From positions 66,687 to 130,686 of the forward strand of contig DASYPP010000024.1 of the NCBI GenBank assembly GCA_036006525.1: a stretch of DNA of 64,000 nucleotides, given 5' to 3'. The position numbers and the translations under genes were made by a program. This stretch comes from DASYPP01 sp036006525. GTDB lineage: Bacteria > Gemmatimonadota > Gemmatimonadetes > Gemmatimonadales > GWC2-71-9. Shown here piece by piece: positions 50,878-58,381 of this stretch. The notes below the pieces were generated by a model that was not told where the DNA came from, did not search any database, and saw only the letters and a program-made list of their open reading frames with translations. Positions within the stretch are counted from its first letter, which is position 1, and each line of letters starts with the position of its first letter.

Positions 50878-52728
50878 ATGGGAGTGACGCTCCCCGCCAG
50901 AGACTGTCCCAGCTGCCGAACGCCCATCCCCGATGAGGCGCTCTTTTGCTCGAACTGTGGCGCCGCCACCCCAACGGGGGCGGTTCCCACGGAGGCGCCA
51001 GTCAGCCTGGCCGCGCGCCCGGGGGAAGAAGCGGAGAGCCGGGAACGGCTCCAGTTGGCGCTGGGCGAGGGCTACGAAGTGCGGACATTGCTGGGTCAGG
51101 GCGGGTTCGGCCTGGTGTTCACCGCCTTCGACAAGCGGCTCAAGCGCGACCTCGCGGTAAAGGTGCTGCGCACCGAGCTGGCCCGGTCCGGCTCCTTCCT
51201 GGACCGTTTCGAGCGCGAGGCGATGACGGCGGCCCAGCTCCGCCATCCCAACATCGTGCCGATTTATTCAATCGGCGAGAAGGACGGGCTCGCCTACATC
51301 GTCATGCCGTTGATCCACGGCGAGACGCTCCAGGCCCTGCTCGAGCGGGACGGCCCGCTTCCCCTTCCGGAGACTTGCCGCATCCTGGTCGACGCCGCTG
51401 CCGCGCTCTCCGCGGCGCACCAGGTCGGCCTCATCCATCGCGACATCAAGCCCGACAACATCATGCTGGAAGGCCCGGAGCGCCGAGTCCTGCTGATGGA
51501 TTTCGGCATCGCCAAGATGATGCGGAACACCGACGCCACCCTGACCGGAACCGGGGTCCTGATCGGCACCCCGCTGTACATGAGCCCGGAACAGGCCGGC
51601 GGCGACCGGGACGTGGACCAGCGATCCGACATCTACTCGCTGGGCATCGTCGCCTACCACATGCTGACCGGGAAACCGCCGTTTGGCGGGACCAGCGGGG
51701 CGGACCTCATCCGCCACCACGTGCTGACTCCGGCGGCCGATGTCCGGCTGTCCCGTCCCAACGTGCCCACCATGCTGGCCGGCACCGTGATGCGCTGCCT
51801 CCGCAAGGAGCGGGACAAGCGGTGGCAGACCGCTGAAGAACTGCGGAACGCTCTGGCCGCGGCCGCCGTGCTGCCCGCCAGCGGGCGCACCCGCTCTTCG
51901 ATCTTCAGGATGACGGCCCAGGCGCGGCAGCATCGGTATCCGCTTTTCGCGCTGGTACTGTTGGCGGTCGCGGCCACGGCCTGGGTGGTGATTCGAAACC
52001 GGACCGTGCCCCCGCCGCTTGCTGCCCCGGCGGTGATCGCCCCGGTGGTACCTCCGGCGGATCCGGTGGACAGCCTGCTGGTGGCGTCGAGAGGGGCGGC
52101 CGACTACGCCCGGCAGCGCGCGGCAACCGCAGGCGCCCCCGCGGCACAGCTATTCGCCGGCGACTCGGTGCGCCGGCTGGCCGACTCGTTCGCGGCCATT
52201 GGACGGAAGGCGGAAGCGGCGGTCCTGCTCACCACCGCGTCCGGACTCTGGGAGAAGGCGGAACGCGGCGTCCGGACGAGCGGCACGACTAGCAACTCGG
52301 GATCGGCCCGCTCATCGGGGACCCAGCCGTCCGGATCGCGGACGTCCCCACCCACCGGCGACACCCAGACCCGCGCCGGCACGGCGGCAGTCTCCGACTC
52401 ACAGGCCATCGTGAGCTATTATCGCGAGTTGGGCCGAGCCGTCGAGTCGCGCCAACTGGGAGAGGTCAAGCGGCTGCTGCCCAACCTCAACTCGGGCGAT
52501 GAGCGCAACTGGCGCAACCTGTTTGACGATCGCGACGTGGACAGCCTCAAGGCCAGTTATACCGTCCTGAACGTGACCAGGCGGGAAGCCCTGACCTACG
52601 CCCGGGTGCGCTATACTCAGAGTGTCACCAAGCGGGGCCGGACCCAGGACAAGAGCCGAATCGTCACTGCCACCTTGACCCTGGGGCCCCAGGGATGGCG
52701 GCAGATCCGGGAGGAAAACGCCAACTGA
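50878..52728 (+). CDS. Membrane-anchored Ser/Thr protein kinase with N-terminal zinc ribbon
   Basis: 616 residues. A zinc ribbon, CPSCRTPI...CSNCGAA (about 10-31), precedes the kinase: GQGGFGLVF P-loop (about 73-81), Lys in LAVKVL, HRDIKPDNIML (about 186-196), DFGIAK and GTPLYMSPEQ. One transmembrane helix at about 360-378, then a Pro/Ala/Ser-rich external region and a final globular part (about 510-616). This is the PknB-like bacterial Hanks kinase layout; the zinc ribbon and the external domain are of unknown ligand. Confidence 0.93.
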   Translation: MGVTLPARDCPSCRTPIPDEALFCSNCGAATPTGAVPTEAPVSLAARPGEEAESRERLQLALGEGYEVRTLLGQGGFGLVFTAFDKRLKRDLAVKVLRTELARSGSFLDRFEREAMTAAQLRHPNIVPIYSIGEKDGLAYIVMPLIHGETLQALLERDGPLPLPETCRILVDAAAALSAAHQVGLIHRDIKPDNIMLEGPERRVLLMDFGIAKMMRNTDATLTGTGVLIGTPLYMSPEQAGGDRDVDQRSDIYSLGIVAYHMLTGKPPFGGTSGADLIRHHVLTPAADVRLSRPNVPTMLAGTVMRCLRKERDKRWQTAEELRNALAAAAVLPASGRTRSSIFRMTAQARQHRYPLFALVLLAVAATAWVVIRNRTVPPPLAAPAVIAPVVPPADPVDSLLVASRGAADYARQRAATAGAPAAQLFAGDSVRRLADSFAAIGRKAEAAVLLTTASGLWEKAERGVRTSGTTSNSGSARSSGTQPSGSRTSPPTGDTQTRAGTAAVSDSQAIVSYYRELGRAVESRQLGEVKRLLPNLNSGDERNWRNLFDDRDVDSLKASYTVLNVTRREALTYARVRYTQSVTKRGRTQDKSRIVTATLTLGPQGWRQIREENAN

Positions 52729-52805
52729 AGGTTTGTTCACATTGGTTTAATTGCCAATACCGCTCGTCCCGACGATCTTACTTGTGCCCCAATCAATGGC
52801 CTGAC

Positions 52806-53264
52806 ATGAGAGCTATTCGCAGTTGGAAGACCTGGATATCGATGGCTGCGTTGGCAGTCCTTACGACCGCTTTTGCGACCCATCGCCCGGTGAGCCCTCC
52901 CCACGAAATAACGGTCTGGAAGAGCCCGTCCTGCGGTTGCTGCGGGGCGTGGGTGGCCTACATGAGGGAGCACGGTTTCAAGGTGACCGTGGTCGACATG
53001 AACGACGTGAGCCCGGTGAAGCGGCAGCACAAGGTTCCCGAGACCCTGTGGTCCTGTCATACCGCAGTGGTCGACGGGTACGTCATCGAGGGGCACGTTC
53101 CCGCGCCCGATATCGAGCGGCTGCTTCGGGAGCACCCGAATGTCGCGGGACTCGCGGTTCCCGGGATGGTGACCGGATCACCCGGAATGGAAAGCGGACG
53201 GGCGCAGGCGTACGACGTGGTGTCCTTCGGGGATGCTAAGACGCAGGTTTACGCTCACCACTAG
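52806..53264 (+). CDS. DUF411 metal-binding protein
   Basis: 152 residues with an N-terminal hydrophobic signal (about 9-25). The motif VWKSPSCGCCGAWVAYMREHGF with a CxCC cluster and the VPETLWSCHTAVVDGYVIEGHVP block define DUF411, a periplasmic family linked to copper handling. A long upstream frame exists but ATG 52806 gives the signal peptide. Its end overlaps the convergent lipoprotein gene by 29 bases. Confidence 0.88.
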   Translation: MRAIRSWKTWISMAALAVLTTAFATHRPVSPPHEITVWKSPSCGCCGAWVAYMREHGFKVTVVDMNDVSPVKRQHKVPETLWSCHTAVVDGYVIEGHVPAPDIERLLREHPNVAGLAVPGMVTGSPGMESGRAQAYDVVSFGDAKTQVYAHH

Positions 53265-54099
53265 GTGATGGTTGCCGCAACCCCGGTGGCTCGGTGGAAC
53301 CGGGCACACCGGGGAACTGGGTCGCCGTTTTCGGCCGGTCCGGCGCCCGGGTCCAGTTGAGCCGGCGGGTCGCTCCCCCTCCCAGCGGCCGCACCTCGAT
53401 ATCACTTCCGACAAAGTAACCCACCGAATCCGGCCCCCAGGCAAACGCGTCGCGTCCTTCCGGATCCAGCACCTGGACCGCACCGGAATCCGACGGAACA
53501 CACAAGCCGACCCCACCGGCGCAGCTGGTGACAACGGCGAACGGCGGATCACCCAGCACCACCTGCAGCGCGGAATCCGCGGCGCCTTGCAACGCCCCAG
53601 TCACCGGTTCCACGCTGGGTGAAGCCGGAGGGGCGGCGGCCACCAGGTCTCCACCGGAAGTCCGCACGAACACCCGCTGCCCATCCCGGCTCCACGCCAC
53701 CCGCCGGGGCGCACCCACCGATGACACCGGCAGCTCCCGCTCGGCGCCATTCAGCAGGTTCATGATCCAAACTCGATAGGCCGCCGAATCGGTTGCCCGG
53801 GGAGCCCGGAGATAGGCGAGCATGGTGCCGTCGGGCGAGAGCGCGGGCGCCGTCTCGTGGGCCCGGCTGAAGGTGACGGGGAAGCTGGGTCCGCCGGCCG
53901 CGGGAGAGGCGTAGAGGTCGCCCTGCCCGTCCTCGCCTGCCGCTTCGAAGACCACGTAGGATTCGCTGCCCACCTGGAGGCGATTTCCCAAGGGACTCAG
54001 CGAGATCTTGCAACCAACTAAAAGCGTGACAAGTGACAAGTAACAAGTGACAAGTAACCGCCGTGGGTCACTCGAGATCTCACGAAATCGTGCTTTCAC
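53236..54099 (-). CDS. Lipoprotein with TolB/WD40-like beta-propeller segments
   Basis: 287 residues. Signal peptide: basic MKARFREISSDPRR, hydrophobic core, then LVGC lipobox (Cys about 30). ALSPDGTMLAYLRAP, VAWSRDGQRVFVRT and FAWGPDSVGYFVGS are propeller blades of the PD40/TolB type. The signal hydrophobic core is translated from the left arm of a repeat element. GTG 54099 is three bases after the aminopeptidase stop. The C-terminus is Pro-rich and overlaps the DUF411 gene. Function unknown. Confidence 0.7.
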   Translation of the reverse strand: MKARFREISSDPRRLLVTCYLSLVTLLVGCKISLSPLGNRLQVGSESYVVFEAAGEDGQGDLYASPAAGGPSFPVTFSRAHETAPALSPDGTMLAYLRAPRATDSAAYRVWIMNLLNGAERELPVSSVGAPRRVAWSRDGQRVFVRTSGGDLVAAAPPASPSVEPVTGALQGAADSALQVVLGDPPFAVVTSCAGGVGLCVPSDSGAVQVLDPEGRDAFAWGPDSVGYFVGSDIEVRPLGGGATRRLNWTRAPDRPKTATQFPGVPGSTEPPGLRQPSPSGERKPAS

Positions 54100-54124
54100 T
54101 CGTCACCTGTCACTTGTCACTTTT
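54025..54124. repeat. Word-built inverted repeat (gtgacaagt family) inside two coding regions
   Basis: The left arm 54025-54058 iterates GTGACAAGTGACAAGTAACA; the right arm 54094-54124 iterates TCACCTGTCACTTGTCACTT. On the minus strand the left arm encodes the signal-peptide core of the lipoprotein gene, and the right arm the last residues and TGA of the aminopeptidase. Between them lie the lipoprotein start codon and first codons. Confidence 0.85.
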
Positions 54125-55677
54125 GTCTCTGATAGCCACCATCCATTGGGATCCGCTACGATCACCCGGGGCGGCTCCGCGAACTGATCGAATGAGAAAT
54201 GTGACTCCCGGCCGTCAATGTCGACGCGGACCAGCAGGTCATCCACCAGGAGCTCAAACCCGGGCAGCCGGTACAGTCCCCAGGCCTCGGGCTGGGTCTG
54301 GCGGATGGTAAGCTGGAGCGCCTTGGCGGTGGTGTCGTAGCGACTCACGATCTCCAGCTTCGGATAGCCCGGCTGGTGCAGGGCCTGGGTAAAGTACCAG
54401 CCCAGGTCGGCCCCCGAGGTCGTTTCCATTTCGCGCTGGAAGTCTTCGGAGAGTGCCGTACTGTCGCGGAAATCACTGTAGTACTTCCGGATCCCCGCAA
54501 AGAACGCCGAATCCCCGATCAGCCCCCGGAGCGAGTGCAGTACCCAGGAGCCCTTCTGATAATTGTTGGTATTGAGCAGATCGAGGAGGTTGGCTGCCGA
54601 ATCAACGATGGGGTTCCCGGTGGACTTGGAACGAAATACGCCCCGCCCCGCGCCGTTCATCGTGGCGTGGAGCGCGGAGTCTCCGCCGACGTGGCCAGCC
54701 CACAGGGCGGCGAAATAGGTCGCGAAGCCTTCGGAAAGCCAGAGATGCGGCCAGTCATGCTCGGTGACCGCGTCGCCAAACCACTGGTGCGCGGTTTCAT
54801 GCGCGACCGTCGACTCGCTCATCCTGCGGCTCCGGTAGGCGCCCTCATCGTAGAAAATGGCGGTCGAGTTCTCCATGCCGCCGAAAATCGTGCTGGTCTG
54901 GATGTGAGTGAGCCGGGAGAAGGGGAACTCACCTACCACGTCGGTGAAGTAGTCGACGATCTCCTTCACCCGCCGGAAGGGTCCGGTGACGGCGTACGCG
55001 GAGTCCTCGGGATAGGTCCAGACCTCGAGCGGGATACAGCGGACCGCACAGCCGCCTCGTCCCATCGGGGTCCGGGCCATCTTCGCCGCGCCGATCACCA
55101 TGGTGTAGACGGGGATCGGGTGTTCCATCCGGTAGTGCCACACCGTGTGTCCCCGATCGCGGGGGTGCCCGACAAGATCCCCGTTGGCGATGACTTGATA
55201 GGCATCGGGTGCTGTGACGTAGAAATCCGCGGCCGCCTTGTCGCTGGGATAGTCCTGGCTGGGAAACCAGCGATGGGCGCGATTGGGCCAGTTATCGGCG
55301 AAGATGGTTCGGGCCCCCGCGCTGTCCTTGATGACCAGGCCGTCCCAGGGTGCGCCGTGATACGAGATGGCCGTCAGCGCCCTGGCTCCAGCCTGGCGAC
55401 CATGCGGAATGAAGATCAGCTCTCCGTCTCGCCGCCACCCGGTGATAGCCCTGCCGTCAAGAGTGACTCGGTCGACACTGAGCGCGGTATCGAGCTCGAG
55501 TCTGATCGGATCGGCGGACAGCAGGTGCCAGGCGGTGGTGACCATGCCGTGAATCACCTTCCCCGTATCGGGGACCGTGATCCGCACCTCGTACGACACG
55601 GCGTCATGCGCCGGCCTCGGCGTATTGGCGGGAGCCAGCGGGGTGGCGGCCTGGAGCAGCCAGAGGACTGAGATCAT
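54103..55677 (-). CDS. M1-family zinc aminopeptidase
   Basis: 524 residues with a short signal peptide (MISVLWLLQAATPL). The zinc site is VAHETAHQWFGDAV (HExxH about 292-296) with the third ligand Glu in LSEGFATYFAALW, and the exopeptidase motif appears as GGMENSTAIFYDE. It lacks the full C-terminal domains of PepN (about 870 residues), so it belongs to the short secreted M1 group. Cleaves N-terminal residues from peptides outside the cytoplasm. Its C-terminus, SETKVTSDR, is repeat-derived. Confidence 0.92.
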   Translation of the reverse strand: MISVLWLLQAATPLAPANTPRPAHDAVSYEVRITVPDTGKVIHGMVTTAWHLLSADPIRLELDTALSVDRVTLDGRAITGWRRDGELIFIPHGRQAGARALTAISYHGAPWDGLVIKDSAGARTIFADNWPNRAHRWFPSQDYPSDKAAADFYVTAPDAYQVIANGDLVGHPRDRGHTVWHYRMEHPIPVYTMVIGAAKMARTPMGRGGCAVRCIPLEVWTYPEDSAYAVTGPFRRVKEIVDYFTDVVGEFPFSRLTHIQTSTIFGGMENSTAIFYDEGAYRSRRMSESTVAHETAHQWFGDAVTEHDWPHLWLSEGFATYFAALWAGHVGGDSALHATMNGAGRGVFRSKSTGNPIVDSAANLLDLLNTNNYQKGSWVLHSLRGLIGDSAFFAGIRKYYSDFRDSTALSEDFQREMETTSGADLGWYFTQALHQPGYPKLEIVSRYDTTAKALQLTIRQTQPEAWGLYRLPGFELLVDDLLVRVDIDGRESHFSFDQFAEPPRVIVADPNGWWLSETKVTSDR

Positions 55678-55717
55678 AGTATCTCGCGCGAGGGATCGGC
55701 GCGTAATCTGGGATCGT

Positions 55718-56038
55718 GCCGCGTTTTTCCGGTTATCACGTCAACTGGTTCAGGATCGATATTCCCCATATAGGGGGCGGAGGCCCCATCCGGGCGCAGA
55801 TCCGGGACCAGGTCTCGCGTGCGCGAGGAATAACCTGCCTGCGCTTTTCGGGTTACCACTCTGGGCCAATCCAGGCCGATATTCCCCTTATAGGGGGCGG
55901 AGGCCTCATCCGGGCGCAGATCCGGGACCAGGTCTCGGGTGCGCGAGGAATAACCTGCCTGCGCTTTTCGGGTTACCACTCTGGGCCAATCCAGGCCGAT
56001 ATTCCCCATATAGGGGGCGGAGGCCTCATCCGGGCGCC
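55718..56038. repeat. Tandem array with 120-bp unit
   Basis: Units start at 55758, 55878 and 55998 (period exactly 120). The first two full units differ at three positions; a diverged partial unit precedes (55718-55757) and a partial unit ends the array. Each contains CCCCATATAGGGG or CCCCTTATAGGGG, a small hairpin. 120 is 40 codons, and the minus strand is open throughout, giving a repeat that begins GNIGLDWPRVVTRKAQAG. It fills the gap upstream of the aminopeptidase. Confidence 0.92.
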
Positions 56039-56066
56039 CTTTGTTCCGGCGCCCGTTCTTTCCTCC

Positions 56067-56360
56067 CTACACCTCAACGTCCGCCGCCAACCTCGCATCG
56101 CGAAAAGGCGCCACGTAGCGTTCGATCGTCTGCCGGTGCACCGGATGGTCGAGATACCGCTGCACCGCGCCCATGTCCGCGCAACTGACGACCAGGACAT
56201 GGCTGTACTCCTTGACGCTGGGCCCGAGATTGGGCCCGAAGTGAATCGCCTGAATTTCCGGGATCCCCTTCTTCATGGCCAAGAGCGCGTCCCGGGCCTC
56301 GACGATCTGGCCCGGGGTGGTCGAGTCCTTGAAACGGAACAAGACAATGTGTTCGATCAT
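56067..56360 (-). CDS. Dabb (stress-responsive alpha/beta barrel) family protein
   Basis: 97 residues from the Met at 56360. MIEHIVLFRFKDSTTPGQI at the N-terminus and YSHVLVVSCADMGAVQRYLDHPVHR are the Dabb signature. These small ferredoxin-like dimers are heterogeneous in function. First of three small minus-strand genes in a row. Confidence 0.88.
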   Translation of the reverse strand: MIEHIVLFRFKDSTTPGQIVEARDALLAMKKGIPEIQAIHFGPNLGPSVKEYSHVLVVSCADMGAVQRYLDHPVHRQTIERYVAPFRDARLAADVEV

Positions 56361-56402
56361 GGAATGTACAAAGGTAGCGATACGCGACTTCGGGAGCACC
56401 TC

Positions 56403-56774
56403 TCAAACGTGCTGGTCAAAAAGGATCGGATTCCCGTCCGGGTCAACCGCCATGAAACTGGCGGGCCCCATGGTGGCCTCATCGGCCTCGGTCAGCAGCA
56501 CCACGCCTTCCGCCTTCAAATGGCGCTGCAGCTCGCGAACGTCGGTGAAGCGGTCGAGTTTGCCGGCCTCCTGCGTCCAGCCGGGGTTGAAGGTCATGAT
56601 GTTCTTCTCGAACATCCCCTCAAAGAGGCCAATCACGTGCAGGCCATTCCTCAGGATCAGCCACTTGCGGGAGGCCTCTCCGGCGAAGGCCGTAAAACCG
56701 AACTTCTGGTAGAACGCCCTGGACGCCTCGAGATCCTTGACGGCCAGGCTGATTGAAAACGCGCCGAGTTCCAT
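56403..56774 (-). CDS. VOC (glyoxalase/bleomycin-resistance fold) protein
   Basis: 123 residues. FSISLAVKDLEASRAFYQKF, GLHVIGLFEG and FMAVDPDGNPILFDQH are the two beta-alpha-beta-beta-beta modules of the VOC superfamily. Likely metal-dependent lyase, isomerase or binding protein. Met at 56774 chosen since upstream in-frame codons are unlike the family. Substrate unknown. Confidence 0.88.
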   Translation of the reverse strand: MELGAFSISLAVKDLEASRAFYQKFGFTAFAGEASRKWLILRNGLHVIGLFEGMFEKNIMTFNPGWTQEAGKLDRFTDVRELQRHLKAEGVVLLTEADEATMGPASFMAVDPDGNPILFDQHV

Positions 56775-56825
56775 GGCTGTTCCTGGTGAAAGGTAAGTTT
56801 CCACCCTGGTGGTTCACCTCTCCAT

Positions 56826-57371
56826 TCATGGAGACGGGACAGGGGTGAGTTTCGCTCGCCGCTTCCGGCTCAGTACTCCAGCCGTCACCAGCGTGAACAC
56901 GATGCCGACCGGCAGCGGCTCGAGCAGGGTGATCGCGATGTTCACCAGCGGATTGCGATACATCTCCTTGAACTTCGCCATCTCCCGGGATTTCGTGGCG
57001 ATCTGCGCCTCCGTGGCGCCGGCCTGCCGCTCCTTCTCGATGCTGTAGGCCGCGTACCGGTCCAGGTAGTCCGGGGCCAGTTTGTAGTAGACCAGCTGCC
57101 ACGTGGCCACGTAGCAGACGCTGCCCACAGCGGCGATCAGCAGGCCGACCTTGAAGGCCCGGCCGAAGGTTACCTGCCCGCCGGCCACGTTGTCGCGGTA
57201 CGACTTGACCCCGACGAAGACCATGAGGAAGGCGAGCACCATCGACGTGTAGCCGACGATGAGGCCCTTATCCCCGAAGCCGATCTGGTCCTTGAAGAGC
57301 AGGGCCAGGAGCATCATGGCCGACATGATGGCGCCGGCAATGAGCCCAAAGGTCAGCACAATCTTTCGCAT
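56826..57371 (-). CDS. DUF4199 membrane protein
   Basis: 181 residues, four transmembrane helices (about 5-27, 37-55, 73-93, 150-168). VGVKSYRDNVAGGQVTFGRAF is the conserved DUF4199 loop. A long soluble helix (about 100-135) separates helices three and four. Function unknown; common in Bacteroidota and Gemmatimonadota. Confidence 0.88.
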   Translation of the reverse strand: MRKIVLTFGLIAGAIMSAMMLLALLFKDQIGFGDKGLIVGYTSMVLAFLMVFVGVKSYRDNVAGGQVTFGRAFKVGLLIAAVGSVCYVATWQLVYYKLAPDYLDRYAAYSIEKERQAGATEAQIATKSREMAKFKEMYRNPLVNIAITLLEPLPVGIVFTLVTAGVLSRKRRAKLTPVPSP

Positions 57372-57531
57372 GGCAACTCCAGGTGGTTGAGGACGGCCGA
57401 TTCTACCAGCCTGGCCCTGCTCTGCGCGTCACCCGAATGGGTGATTTTGGCCAGTTTTGGGGGAAATCACTCGAAAGTGGGAGGTCTTTACCCTCGCGGC
57501 AGCATCGTGGCCAAGCTGAGATGGCGCCGGG

Positions 57532-57727
57532 TTTCAGTTCAGCCCCAACTGGAACACGAAGCACGCGAAAAACGGCAGAGTGCACGAAGAACGTCCAAAA
57601 CACATCCAGGAACTATTTATTTATCTTGCTTCGTGAACTCCGAAATGCTTCGTGCGCTTCGTGTTCCGTTGTGGCGTAGCTCCAATACGATACGGCTGGC
57701 CCCGCGCACCAGCCCAATAGCCTGTTA
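57532..57727. repeat. Word-built inverted repeat (cacgaagc family), tandem copy 1
   Basis: The left arm AACTGGAACACGAAGCACGC (about 57548 on) with AGTGCACGAAG; the right arm CTTCGTGCGCTTCGTGTTCC (about 57648 on). The unit recurs 207 bases later. 57372-57531 before it shows no gene. Confidence 0.85.
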
Positions 57728-57738
57728 ATCGTACTGGC

Positions 57739-57935
57739 TTTCAGTTCAGCCCCAACTGGAACACGAAGCACGCCAAAAACGGCAGAGTGCACGAAGAAAC
57801 GTCCAAAACAACATCCAGGAACTGCTTATTGTCTTGCTTCGTGAACTCCGAAATGCTTCGTGCGCTTCGTGTTCCAGTTGGGGCCTGGCTCCAATCCGAT
57901 ACCAACTGGCCCCCCGCACAACGCCCAGCATGTTA
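57739..57935. repeat. Word-built inverted repeat (cacgaagc family), tandem copy 2
   Basis: Near-identical to the preceding copy for about 195 bases. The right arm is better preserved (CTTCGTGTTCCAGTTGGGG), pairing with CCCCAACTGGAACACGAAG. The copy ends in TGTTA, whose TTA is the complement of the LuxR stop codon. Confidence 0.85.
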
Positions 57936-58379
57936 CGGGATGAGCCGAAGCTCCTTTCCCAACTGGACGGCCTGGGTCCGCCGCCGGGCGCCCAGCTTGT
58001 CGAACACCCGGCTGGAATGGGTCTTGACCGTGTTTTCGCTCACGAACACCCGGGCGGCGATCTCCTTGTTACTCAAGCCCTCGGCGATCAGCTCCAGGAT
58101 CTCCAGCTCCCGGGGCGTGATGCCGAGCGACTCGAGCTTGCCTTGATCACGCACGAAAGCGGCCGGTGCGGCTACCATGACCTCCCGCACCACCACGGTC
58201 TCGGTGCGCCGGGTGAGTTTAAGACCGAGCCAGATGCCCAGGCCGGCAAACACCGCGGCCACCAGCCCGCCGTAGATCTCTACCGAATGCTCCACCACCA
58301 GCCAGCGGTACTCAATGAGCTTGAGCCCGGCGATGAGGACGCCGCCCAGGAGGCCATAGAGAAGTACGTGTTTGCGCAT
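57933..58379 (-). CDS. Membrane-bound LuxR-type transcriptional regulator
   Basis: 148 residues from the Met at 58379. Two N-terminal helices (about 5-25 and 33-52) precede a soluble linker and a LuxR HTH: TPRELEILELIAEGLSNKEI and VSENTVKTHSSRVFDKLGA (about 95-140). No receiver domain. A DNA-binding domain tethered to the membrane suggests direct membrane sensing. Coupled to the upstream membrane-protein gene (two-base gap). Its stop is the edge of a repeat copy. Confidence 0.85.
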   Translation of the reverse strand: MRKHVLLYGLLGGVLIAGLKLIEYRWLVVEHSVEIYGGLVAAVFAGLGIWLGLKLTRRTETVVVREVMVAAPAAFVRDQGKLESLGITPRELEILELIAEGLSNKEIAARVFVSENTVKTHSSRVFDKLGARRRTQAVQLGKELRLIP

Positions 58380-58381
58380 CC

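Noticed and set aside
52738..52760. ATTGG / CCAAT inverted repeat before the DUF411 gene
   Set aside because: Five-base arms are too short to separate from chance.
55674..56009. The 111-codon minus-strand frame through the array as a confident gene
   Set aside because: No ribosome-binding site, starts inside the array and overlaps the aminopeptidase start; kept as a hypothesis in the findings only.
55718..56038. The tandem array as a CRISPR
   Set aside because: Units are 120 bases, directly adjacent and nearly identical along their whole length, with no spacers and no cas genes.
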